Of a stretch of DNA of 6,765 nucleotides, positions 1-6,372 are shown piece by piece. Numbering within the stretch: the stretch's first letter is position 1; every line of letters begins with the position of its first letter. A model generated the notes under the pieces. The model was not told where the DNA came from. It saw nothing but the letters and a program-made list of their open reading frames with translations, and did not search any database. The DNA comes from CAZVON01 sp964628435 (GTDB lineage: Bacteria > Patescibacteriota > Microgenomatia > Levybacterales > UBA12049). The DNA is taken from contig CAZVON010000040.1 of assembly GCA_964628435.1 (NCBI GenBank), forward strand, positions 1-6,765. The letters are read 5' to 3'. The position numbers and the translations under genes are program-made.

Positions 1-470
1 CTTTCTTGAAAAAGATCTCTTTCTGAAAGTTGTTGAAGACTAAAATATCCCGCGATATTGAGCATGTCAACCAATGTCAATTTATTAAGCCAATCGCCAT
101 TAAAAAGAATCTCAACTGGATTTTGTCCATCGAATTTGACAATCTTTCCTGCCTGCATCACATAATCTGTTGCATTTTTCCGAAGCTCATCTCGTGTGAG
201 AAATTTCTCACGTGCTTTTGTTTTACCTGATGGATCGCCTGCTTGTCCTGTTCCATCACCGATCAGAAAGATTACATGGTGCCCTAACTCTTGCCACTGC
301 GCAAGCTTTTCAAGTCCGACCATATGGCCGACATGTAACTTCGTCCCAGTTGGATCAAAGCCCTGGTAAAGCCTAAGTTTTTTGCCACTGCGCAGCACTT
401 TTTCAAGCTCCTCTTTCGAGGGGTAAATGGAATCAACACCTCTTGTTAATAATTCTTCAATCCTGTCCAT
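1..470 (-). CDS. tyrS: Tyrosyl-tRNA synthetase, N-terminal part (cut by window edge)
   Basis: This gene encodes the class I aminoacyl-tRNA synthetase that activates tyrosine with ATP and loads it onto tRNA-Tyr in the cytoplasm. Only the first 156 residues are present; the C-terminal part lies beyond base 1. Translation of the minus strand from the ATG at 470-468 starts MDRIEELLTRG, which matches the usual TyrS N-terminus. It continues with LYQGFDPTGTKLHVGH (residues 34-49), containing the tyrosine-pocket Tyr35 and the HIGH-type motif HVGH (46-49). GDGTGQAGDPSGK (71-83) is the Rossmann-fold loop typical of TyrS, and FNGDWLNKLTL (123-133) is also family-like. An in-frame ATG at 494-492 would add eight residues (MKICYTAG). 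I prefer 470 because it matches family starts and sits six bases after an extended -10 box. The gene is divergent from the PBP gene. The TyrS assignment is firm; TrpS is unlikely given the YxGFDPT and GDPSGK motifs. Confidence 0.95.
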   Translation of the reverse strand, partial: MDRIEELLTRGVDSIYPSKEELEKVLRSGKKLRLYQGFDPTGTKLHVGHMVGLEKLAQWQELGHHVIFLIGDGTGQAGDPSGKTKAREKFLTRDELRKNATDYVMQAGKIVKFDGQNPVEILFNGDWLNKLTLVDMLNIAGYFSLQQLSERDLFQE

Positions 471-476
471 ACCGGC

Positions 477-505
477 AGTATAGCATATTTTCATACCCTT
501 GATAA
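477..505 (-). promoter_or_regulatory. Extended -10 promoter of tyrS, probably leaderless
   Basis: Read on the minus strand, TGCTATACT lies at 485-477: an extended -10 element whose hexamer TATACT (482-477) ends six bases before the tyrS ATG. A -35-like TTATCA (505-500, four of six matches to TTGACA) lies 17 bases upstream of the hexamer. The usual distance from a -10 box to the transcription start puts +1 on the A of the ATG, so the mRNA would have no leader. No Shine-Dalgarno sequence precedes the start. This is inferred from spacing only. Confidence 0.65.
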
Positions 506-517
506 GTTTGGTATACT
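488..517 (+). promoter_or_regulatory. Extended -10 promoter of the PBP gene, probably leaderless
   Basis: TGGTATACT at 509-517 is an extended -10 element whose hexamer TATACT (512-517) ends six bases before the ATG at 524. TTTTCA at 488-493 is a weak -35 candidate with an 18-base spacer; the TGn extension may compensate. The start codon is effectively forced, because an in-frame TAA lies at 503-505 and no other start codon falls between it and 524. Transcription should therefore begin at or beside the ATG. The promoter interleaves with the tyrS promoter in the same 53-bp gap, so the two polymerases would compete for this stretch. Confidence 0.65.
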
Positions 518-523
518 ATAGTC

Positions 524-2863
524 ATGGATTTCTCATCACGAAGGCGCCGTCGTGGCATTGGGAATATTTTTCTCCTGAATAATCTCACAAAACTTATTTT
601 TTATGGCTTAGTAGCAGCAATTTTTATTGTTATTGTGCTTTTTCTTTGGTATAGTCGTGATCTTCCCACGCCAGGAAGACTGAATTCAACTTATCTTCCC
701 CAATCTACAAAAATTTATGATCGAAATGGAATAGTTTTATATGACATTTTTAATGATCAAAATAGAACGTATGTAGAGTTAAAAGATATTTCAAAATATG
801 CGCAAGAAGCAACCATCGCCATCGAAGATAAAGAGTTTTACACAAACCAAGGTTTTTCTGTAATGGGATACTTGCGCGCGTTCAGAGACGTGTTATTGCT
901 AAAAGGTGTTACTGGCGCTTCAACAATAACACAGCAATTAGTAAAAAATACTCTTCTTTCTTCAGAACGTACTGTTACTCGTAAAATTAAAGAGTTTATA
1001 TTGGCACTTCAGGTTGATCAGCGGTACACAAAGGATCAGATTTTAGAGCTTTATTTAAATGTTGCGCCATATGGAGGAACAAATGTTGGAATAGAAGCTG
1101 CATCAGAAGGATATTTTGGTAAAAAAGCAAAAGATCTTAATCTTGTTGAATCAGCGATCTTAGCAGGATTACCGCAGCGTCCATCTTATTATTCGCCATA
1201 TGGTCAGCAGCCAAAAGCTTATGTAGAGCGAACAAAAGCAGTACTTCGAAGAATGCGAGAAGATGGGTATATTACTACCAAACAGGAAGAAGCGGCAGTC
1301 ACGCAGCTTGTAGCGATGAAATTTCAGGCAAAAAGCGAGTCAATAAAAGCTCCTCATTTCTCCTTCTATGTAAAAGATTTATTGGTGAGACAGTTTGGCG
1401 AGTCGATGGTAGAACAAGGAGGATTGCAAGTTACCACAACACTTGATTACAAGCTGCAAAAGCAGGCAGAGGAAATTGTCGCGGAAGAAATTGAGGCAGC
1501 ACGGTTTCTCAAAGTCGGAAATGGCGCGAGTATTGCTGTGGATCCCAAAACAGGTGAGATTTTAGTAATGGTTGGAAGTCGTGATTTTTTTGCGACAGAA
1601 GCAGCCCGTTCGGCAAGCTCAGAGTCTTTCGATGGACAATTTAATGTAATAACCCAAGCGCTCAGGCAGCCAGGTTCTTCGATAAAACCAGTCACGTATG
1701 CTGCAGCGCTTGAAAAAGGTTATACAGCAGCATCACTTCTTATGGATACAGAAACAGTATTCCCAAACCCTGGAGATAAAGATTATGTGCCAGTAAACTA
1801 CGATGGAAAACATCATGGACCAGTTCAAATGCGATTCGCGCTTGGTTCTTCACTGAATATTCCTGCTGTTAAAATGCTAGCACAGGCGGGAATTAAAAAT
1901 ATGCTAACTACTTCTTACCGAATGGGAATATCTACCTTTGAACCAACAGCGGAAAATATCCGTCGGTTTGGATTAGCAATTACCCTTGGCGGTGGAGAGG
2001 TTCGACCAGTTGAACTTGCCGCTGCGTATTGCACATTCGCAAACGGTGGCTATAAAATAGAACCAATAGCAATTTTAAAAGTTACTGATCCAAAGGGAAA
2101 AGTACTCTACGAAAATAAAGATCAACCCCAACGACGGGTGTTAAGTGAAGAGGTGGCGTTTATTGTTTCCCATATGCTTTTGGATAACAATGCTCGTCTC
2201 TTGACGTTTGGTGAGAATAGCTACTTAAATATTTCAGGCCGCAGTGTAGCGGTAAAAACAGGAACAACTGATGATAAGAGGGATAACTGGACGATTGGAT
2301 GGACACCATCTGTTTTAGTTGCCACGTGGGTTGGCAATAACGATAATTCTCCGATGGGAAATGTTGCCTCAGGGGTGACTGGAGCCGCGCCAATTTGGCG
2401 AAGAATCATTCTTGAAGCGTTAAAGGAAAGACCAAACGAAGAATTTAATAAACCCGACAATGTTATTGCTTTAACTATCGATGCATACGCAGGAGGATCT
2501 CCTGTTGAGGGAAGACCAACCCGTTCTGAATACTTTATAAAAGGTACAGAACCACAAGGTCCAAGTCAAGTATACAGAAATATGAAAGTATCAAAGGCAG
2601 ACACCAACAAGCTTGCATCGGATAGCGAAATCTCCAAAAACGAATATGAGACGCGCAAATTTATTGTCTTTACCGAACAAGATCCTGTATCTTCTGATGG
2701 AAAAAATAGATGGCAGGAAGGAATTGATGCTTGGATAAATCAAAATCACAAGGATGATCCACTCTACCATGCACCGACTCAAAAATCTGATCGGGTAATT
2801 TCTGATAGCCCGACTCCAACCCCAACAATTTCAATTACTCCAACTAGTACTCCTGCCCCTTGA
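524..2863 (+). CDS. Class A penicillin-binding protein (peptidoglycan glycosyltransferase/transpeptidase, PBP1A type)
   Basis: This bifunctional enzyme polymerises lipid II into glycan strands and cross-links the stem peptides on the outer face of the cytoplasmic membrane. The 779 residues begin with an Arg-rich cytoplasmic tail (SSRRRRR, 4-10), followed by one membrane anchor at about 22-43. The GT51 domain spans about 60-245: EDKEFY with catalytic Glu101, GASTITQQLVKN (131-142), RKIKE (153-157), and the ILELYLN...YGG...YFGK block (173-200, second acidic residue Glu175). The transpeptidase domain spans about 330-635, with SSIK (Ser385 nucleophile, Lys388), SLN (443-445) and KTG (578-580). 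A region of about 140 residues follows, ending in a Pro/Thr-rich tail (762-779). Length is normal for the family. The conserved His of the first GT51 motif (EDxxFxxHxG) is Asn108 here. ATG 524 is forced by an in-frame TAA at 503-505, and no Shine-Dalgarno sequence is visible. No terminator is evident after the TGA stop. Confidence 0.95.
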   Translation: MDFSSRRRRRGIGNIFLLNNLTKLIFYGLVAAIFIVIVLFLWYSRDLPTPGRLNSTYLPQSTKIYDRNGIVLYDIFNDQNRTYVELKDISKYAQEATIAIEDKEFYTNQGFSVMGYLRAFRDVLLLKGVTGASTITQQLVKNTLLSSERTVTRKIKEFILALQVDQRYTKDQILELYLNVAPYGGTNVGIEAASEGYFGKKAKDLNLVESAILAGLPQRPSYYSPYGQQPKAYVERTKAVLRRMREDGYITTKQEEAAVTQLVAMKFQAKSESIKAPHFSFYVKDLLVRQFGESMVEQGGLQVTTTLDYKLQKQAEEIVAEEIEAARFLKVGNGASIAVDPKTGEILVMVGSRDFFATEAARSASSESFDGQFNVITQALRQPGSSIKPVTYAAALEKGYTAASLLMDTETVFPNPGDKDYVPVNYDGKHHGPVQMRFALGSSLNIPAVKMLAQAGIKNMLTTSYRMGISTFEPTAENIRRFGLAITLGGGEVRPVELAAAYCTFANGGYKIEPIAILKVTDPKGKVLYENKDQPQRRVLSEEVAFIVSHMLLDNNARLLTFGENSYLNISGRSVAVKTGTTDDKRDNWTIGWTPSVLVATWVGNNDNSPMGNVASGVTGAAPIWRRIILEALKERPNEEFNKPDNVIALTIDAYAGGSPVEGRPTRSEYFIKGTEPQGPSQVYRNMKVSKADTNKLASDSEISKNEYETRKFIVFTEQDPVSSDGKNRWQEGIDAWINQNHKDDPLYHAPTQKSDRVISDSPTPTPTISITPTSTPAP

Positions 2864-2900
2864 CCGACGAAATTATTCTTGCGTATTTATTAATTGTATT

Positions 2901-2936
2901 TTACTAGTCCTTGTGAGAGTATTATATAATTATAAT
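2901..2936 (+). promoter_or_regulatory. Probable promoter of the small exported protein gene
   Basis: The 75-bp gap after the PBP stop is AT-rich and holds two overlapping-phase TATAAT boxes, at 2925-2930 and 2931-2936. The first is better placed, ending eight bases before the ATG at 2939, which would give a leader of zero to two bases. The -35 is poor: TTACTA at 2901-2906 is the best spaced candidate (18-base spacer). An in-frame TAA at 2933-2935 forbids any earlier start, and no Shine-Dalgarno sequence is present. Some read-through from the PBP gene is possible, since I see no terminator hairpin in the gap. Confidence 0.55.
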
Positions 2937-2938
2937 CT

Positions 2939-3397
2939 ATGAAATATGCACCATATTTTTTATTGTGGGCTACTTTATTATTTTTTCTTAGTCAAAAAGC
3001 ACACGCAGAAATAAAAGTAGAGATATCAGGAAATGATGAAGGTTCTTCGTCTCGGGTAGAAGTTCGTAGCAATGTACATTCTTCTTCTCAAAATAATTCC
3101 TCTTCACAGGTACGTACAGAAATTCGAATCGAATCAAATGGACAGGTTAAGACGTACAGATCAGATAAGCCAGAAGATATTCATGTGCAATCAGAAGATG
3201 GAAAAGCACAAGTGCATGTTAATACTCAAACAAATACAATTCAACAACAAACAAGCGCGCCAAATACGGATGAACAAAAAAAATCAGCAGTTGAAAAGCA
3301 AAAATCAGAAGCCAAAGTACAAAGAGCCACCTTTTTACAGGAACTAAATAACAGAATAAAAGATTTAAGACACATTGTTCTTTCTTTTTTGAGTTAA
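2939..3397 (+). CDS. Small Sec-exported protein of unknown function
   Basis: I do not recognise the family. The 152-residue product begins with a clear signal peptide: MKY, a hydrophobic core (about residues 5-18), and a signal peptidase I site AHA|E at 23/24. It has no Cys, so it is not a lipoprotein. Residues 24-101 alternate polar and hydrophobic positions around turn motifs, suggesting three beta hairpins: EIKVEIS/GNDEGSS/SRVEVRS, then VRTEIRIE/SNGQ/VKTYRS, then DIHVQS/EDGK/AQVHVNT. A Ser/Asn/Gln linker (45-57) separates the first two. A Gln/Thr-rich stretch (96-110) leads to a charged helix (111-145, rich in Lys, Glu and Gln) that ends in a short hydrophobic segment, HIVLSFLS. The domain reading is by eye. 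It follows a cell-wall synthase gene on the same strand but has its own TATAAT box. A role at the cell envelope is a guess. The gene is likely real because of the signal peptide, the promoter and the absence of competing frames. Confidence 0.8.
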   Translation: MKYAPYFLLWATLLFFLSQKAHAEIKVEISGNDEGSSSRVEVRSNVHSSSQNNSSSQVRTEIRIESNGQVKTYRSDKPEDIHVQSEDGKAQVHVNTQTNTIQQQTSAPNTDEQKKSAVEKQKSEAKVQRATFLQELNNRIKDLRHIVLSFLS

Positions 3398-3399
3398 CT

Positions 3400-4365
3400 T
3401 TAAAAATGCGCGGGAAGATGAATGCCTTGCTCATTAAGCTCTCGTGCTTTGTCCAGGGCTTTTCTAAAAGAAGAATCAACAGAACTAAGCTTATATACCG
3501 TTTGGTTGTCGAGAAATTCAGGATCTACATAACGAAACTTTTTATAGACAACGCTACTGCTTATTGGTAAATGAGTAAGTGAGGGTTGTTCGAGCAAGTG
3601 TAGAATTGATTTAATTTTGTTGTTTTTTGAATGAATGAGTTTTTGAATAACGTAATCATCGTATTGCCAAAAATCATTAAAGTCTATAATATGTTCGTCT
3701 AATGCTAGACGAAGTGCGTTCGCAAAGTATCGATACCGTGTGACTGCTTCAAATCCGCCCCAGTGCGTGTGTTGTTTTTTTAAGAAATGTTGCGCGAAAA
3801 AAAGGGCAGATTTTTTATTTTTAAAGACTACTTTTTTGTTATAAACAATTAAGTTATAGTAGCAGATTCTAGCAACAGAAAGAGGAAATTCTCTCAGCGA
3901 GTAATCAACTCTATCAGCACATAAGTGAGGAATGTCTTGCTCAAGCAAAGTAAAGTGATGGTAATCTGCCAAGCGTTTTGGATCATACTTATTTCGCTTT
4001 AAAATCTTGCTAAGCTCTGAATTTTGAACAAAATCTGTATGCTGTTGATTTTGATACTCTTCTGTTTTGCCGTCACCCACTACCCAATCTATAACATGAG
4101 AAAAAGCAGTATGCGATACATCATGCAAAAGACCTGCGATTTGTTCTTCTTCCGATGCGTTAAGAGATCGTAACAACAGCATTACCCCTATACAATGGTC
4201 GTACCGCGGATAATTTCTCAAATGATAGTATTTGTCTGGAATACCAAATTGCGCAATTTTTTTAAGACGCTGAACTGGTTGTGATTGAATAAGGTCTAAT
4301 AAAACAGGTTCACCAATAGTAAACTTACCGTAAATAGCATCTGTAATGATTTGTGGTTGACTCAT
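3400..4365 (-). CDS. HD-domain phosphohydrolase, SAMHD1/COG1078-like
   Basis: This is a probable metal-dependent phosphohydrolase of the HD superfamily, related to COG1078 proteins and to SAMHD1-type dNTP triphosphohydrolases. The 321 residues show the full HD signature: YPRYDHCIGV with His57, GLLHDVSHTAFSH with His81-Asp82, and CADRVDYSLRE with Asp151. These line up with SAMHD1 His167, His206-Asp207 and Asp311. His109 in QQHTDFV occupies the place of SAMHD1 His233. The C-terminal half (about 165-321) is less familiar and may form the helical part around the active site. It is shorter than typical COG1078 members of more than 400 residues. The substrate cannot be read from sequence; a dNTP or other nucleotide is the best guess. 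ATG 4365 is forced by an in-frame TGA nine bases upstream. The gene has its own promoter after pheT and converges on the exported-protein gene with a 2-bp gap. Confidence 0.88.
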   Translation of the reverse strand: MSQPQIITDAIYGKFTIGEPVLLDLIQSQPVQRLKKIAQFGIPDKYYHLRNYPRYDHCIGVMLLLRSLNASEEEQIAGLLHDVSHTAFSHVIDWVVGDGKTEEYQNQQHTDFVQNSELSKILKRNKYDPKRLADYHHFTLLEQDIPHLCADRVDYSLREFPLSVARICYYNLIVYNKKVVFKNKKSALFFAQHFLKKQHTHWGGFEAVTRYRYFANALRLALDEHIIDFNDFWQYDDYVIQKLIHSKNNKIKSILHLLEQPSLTHLPISSSVVYKKFRYVDPEFLDNQTVYKLSSVDSSFRKALDKARELNEQGIHLPAHF

Positions 4366-4374
4366 GTAAACTCA

Positions 4375-4402
4375 ATTGTATTCTATAAAATCTAGAAGTC
4401 AA
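4375..4402 (-). promoter_or_regulatory. Promoter of the HD phosphohydrolase gene, near-leaderless
   Basis: On the minus strand, TTGACT (4402-4397, five of six matches to consensus) and TACAAT (4380-4375, five of six) are separated by 16 bases. This is the best full -35/-10 pair in the window. The -10 ends nine bases before the ATG, so the transcript leader would be about two or three bases. No Shine-Dalgarno sequence could fit, and an in-frame TGA at 4374-4372 rules out an upstream start. The promoter lies wholly in the 51-bp gap after the pheT stop, so the HD gene can be expressed independently of pheST. Confidence 0.7.
4381..4397. repeat. Short inverted repeat in the spacer of the HD gene promoter
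   Basis: TTCTA and TAGAA form 5-bp arms around a 7-base centre, filling the space between the -35 and -10 boxes of the HD gene promoter and overlapping the -35 by one base. It could be a small operator, but 5-bp arms in AT-rich DNA arise easily by chance. It is not followed by a T-run on the minus strand, so it is not a convincing pheT terminator. Confidence 0.25.
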
Positions 4403-4416
4403 GAAAGAGAAATAAG

Positions 4417-6372
4417 CTATTTGAGTGTGGCATCAAACTTCTTTTTGAGCGTATTTGTTATTTTATATCTCACTTCACGGACGTGCTCATTGGTAAGATT
4501 TTTTTCGGGGTGTTGGTAAACAATATGAAATGTTCTTGTTAATTTATATTGGTCTAGCAGCCATGCAGAGACTATAAGAGAGCTTTGTTTTTTTATTTCT
4601 TCAATAATGTCAGCGGTTAACATATTTTCGTCAATTATAAACGCAAGATCTTCAATAATTGGTGGGTATTTAACGAGTGGTTTAAATTTTTTCTTTAACG
4701 TTGCGTGTTGTTTTATGCCATCAAAATTAAGTTCGGCATTCACCAGAGAATCATCTAAAATTTCCAATTCCCCGATACATTCTGTACCAATAAAAACATC
4801 AGCTCCTAATCCTCCAGAGCTCCTTTTTTTAAATGTAATCTGATTAATACCAAGGTCAGTTAACAACTGTTCGATTACTCCCTTAAGTTCAAAGTAAGAA
4901 ACTTCCTGTTTTTTTATAACAATCCCAAGTCTTAAAGTTTCTATTGGGAGGTTGTTTGTACTAGGGATATATACATTCGCGACTTCAAAGATCCGAACAG
5001 TTTCTTTTTGAGGGTTCTCTTTTATTACGTGGAGTAAGCTTGGAATTAAGGTCCTGCGCATATATGCTCCTTCTTCGTTGAGTGGATTTTTGATTGCTAA
5101 TCCTTCTTCTGCGGGGCCTTCATACATGTCTTCAGAGACAAATGAGTACGTATAACATTCTGTAAAGCCCCAATACTTAAGAGCCTCTTTTGCTTTCTGT
5201 TCCCAGAAAAAATCGCTTTTTTCAAGAGGTTGGATCACTGGAGACACAAAAGGAGGCAATACGCTTGGGATGTTATGATATCCATAAAGTCTGGCAATTT
5301 CTTCGACAAGATCTTCTTCTTGACTAATATCTTGAGTACGGCTGGTTGGAACAACTACATCAATTGTTTTTCCTTTTATTTTTGTTTTAAAACCAAGATT
5401 GGTTAAGATAGCATTAGATTGTTGCAATGGAATTGGAACGCCTATTATTGAGTTTATTTTTTCCTCATTTATTTGTATTTTCCTCGCGGTGACTTTATTT
5501 GGATAAATATCGATAAGATCAGAAGCAATACTGGCTTGAGCAGTTTTTTTATACAGTTCTATCCCAAACAAAAGCGCATTATAAACTAATTCTGGATCGA
5601 TGTCTTTTTCATTGAGAACCGCAGCTTCTGTTCGAATACCCAGATGCATAGACGTATTACGTATTCGTGTAGAATTATTATTGTCAATAAAATAAAGAAT
5701 TCGTTTTGTTGAATCAGTTGTCACACTGTTTTCTAGTCCCATCACTCCTAGCAAATCTACAATAGTACCATCCCCATCTTCTGCAATTATGTCTCCTCCA
5801 GCAAGAATATGTTTTTTGCCATTGAGAGTAATTATCGATTCTCCTTTTCTTGAAGCACGGATGACAAGAGTACCTCTGGCTATTCGGTCATAATCGAATA
5901 CATGAGTGGGATGGCCAATCGTTCTCATAACGTAATTAGTAATATCGATAAGATTGTTAAGACTTCTCATGCCGCTTGCTTCCAGTCGACCTTGAATATC
6001 CTGAGGCGATGGTTTAAGGGTAACATTCATCACTACCGCACAAATTCGATTTACCAGTGTGTTGTCGTTTTTAATAACCAAAGGTACAGGTTGGGTTGGC
6101 TTTTCTTTTGGTTCAACCAGCTTGGGTGGAATAAATGATGCTTGAATACCAAACTGTGGAAGTACCGCTGCTGCTTCTTGAGCGAGTCCAACAACAGAAG
6201 CAAGATCAGGTCTGTTTGTAGTCACTTCAATGTCGTATATAAAGTCGTTCTTGTATCGATCAACGTGTTCGATACACACAATGGCTAAGGAGAGATTCCG
6301 CGCAATTTGTTTGGGCGTTGATTTTGTTTTTAAGTATTCTCGCAACCAAGAGTCAAGTATTTTGATATTCAT
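4417..6372 (-). CDS. pheT: Phenylalanyl-tRNA synthetase beta subunit, short form without the tRNA-binding OB domain
   Basis: PheT pairs with PheS in the (alpha-beta)2 enzyme that charges tRNA-Phe; the beta subunit edits mischarged Tyr-tRNA-Phe and binds tRNA. The product has 651 residues, against roughly 785-800 for standard bacterial PheT. A B1-like N-terminus (WLREYL, 9-14) runs at about residue 40 straight into DIEVTTNRPDL (47-57), so the EMAP/OB insert is missing. B3/B4 follows at about 105-290 (SLNNLIDITNYVM, GHPTHVFDYDRI, GVMGLENS, GIRTEAA), and B5 at about 295-368 (EEDLVEEIARLYGY). The synthetase-like B6/B7 core spans about 385-555 (KNPLNEEGAYMRRTLIPSLL, FEVANVY), and the C-terminal FDX-ACB anticodon-binding domain about 565-651. 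Several B3/B4 residues near the editing pocket look non-standard. The gene starts 18 bp after the pheS stop, in the same frame, with no Shine-Dalgarno sequence, so translation probably depends on coupling to pheS. Confidence 0.95.
   Translation of the reverse strand: MNIKILDSWLREYLKTKSTPKQIARNLSLAIVCIEHVDRYKNDFIYDIEVTTNRPDLASVVGLAQEAAAVLPQFGIQASFIPPKLVEPKEKPTQPVPLVIKNDNTLVNRICAVVMNVTLKPSPQDIQGRLEASGMRSLNNLIDITNYVMRTIGHPTHVFDYDRIARGTLVIRASRKGESIITLNGKKHILAGGDIIAEDGDGTIVDLLGVMGLENSVTTDSTKRILYFIDNNNSTRIRNTSMHLGIRTEAAVLNEKDIDPELVYNALLFGIELYKKTAQASIASDLIDIYPNKVTARKIQINEEKINSIIGVPIPLQQSNAILTNLGFKTKIKGKTIDVVVPTSRTQDISQEEDLVEEIARLYGYHNIPSVLPPFVSPVIQPLEKSDFFWEQKAKEALKYWGFTECYTYSFVSEDMYEGPAEEGLAIKNPLNEEGAYMRRTLIPSLLHVIKENPQKETVRIFEVANVYIPSTNNLPIETLRLGIVIKKQEVSYFELKGVIEQLLTDLGINQITFKKRSSGGLGADVFIGTECIGELEILDDSLVNAELNFDGIKQHATLKKKFKPLVKYPPIIEDLAFIIDENMLTADIIEEIKKQSSLIVSAWLLDQYKLTRTFHIVYQHPEKNLTNEHVREVRYKITNTLKKKFDATLK

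Noticed and set aside
30..230. Plus-strand 66-codon open frame
   Set aside because: It lies antisense within tyrS, whose protein is unmistakable; the frame's Cys/Ile-rich product has no family features.
492..494. Upstream in-frame ATG as the tyrS start (minus strand)
   Set aside because: It would add MKICYTAG, which is not seen in the family, and the AGGG before it is only about one base away, too close to act as a Shine-Dalgarno sequence.
499..504. TTGATA as a -35 box for the PBP gene
   Set aside because: It matches five of six consensus bases, but it lies only seven bases from the TATACT box and no -10 sits at 16-18 bases downstream.
1447..2782. Four minus-strand open frames (1447-1695, 2160-2393, 2221-2460, 2591-2782)
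   Set aside because: All are antisense to the PBP coding region, two overlap each other, and none has a promoter or recognisable motif.
3385..3406. Possible bidirectional terminator around GTTAAC
   Set aside because: The stem would be three pairs (one a wobble) plus five A-T pairs broken by a mismatch, and no T-run follows it on either strand. It is too weak to call.
3072..3479. Open frames at 3072-3347 (plus) and 3219-3479 (minus)
   Set aside because: The first is another frame of the exported-protein gene, and the second is antisense across the convergent junction. Their Lys/Gln-rich and hydrophobic products follow from base composition.
4607..6138. Plus-strand open frames at 4607-4843 and 5902-6138
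   Set aside because: Both are antisense to well-conserved pheT domains and show no coding features.
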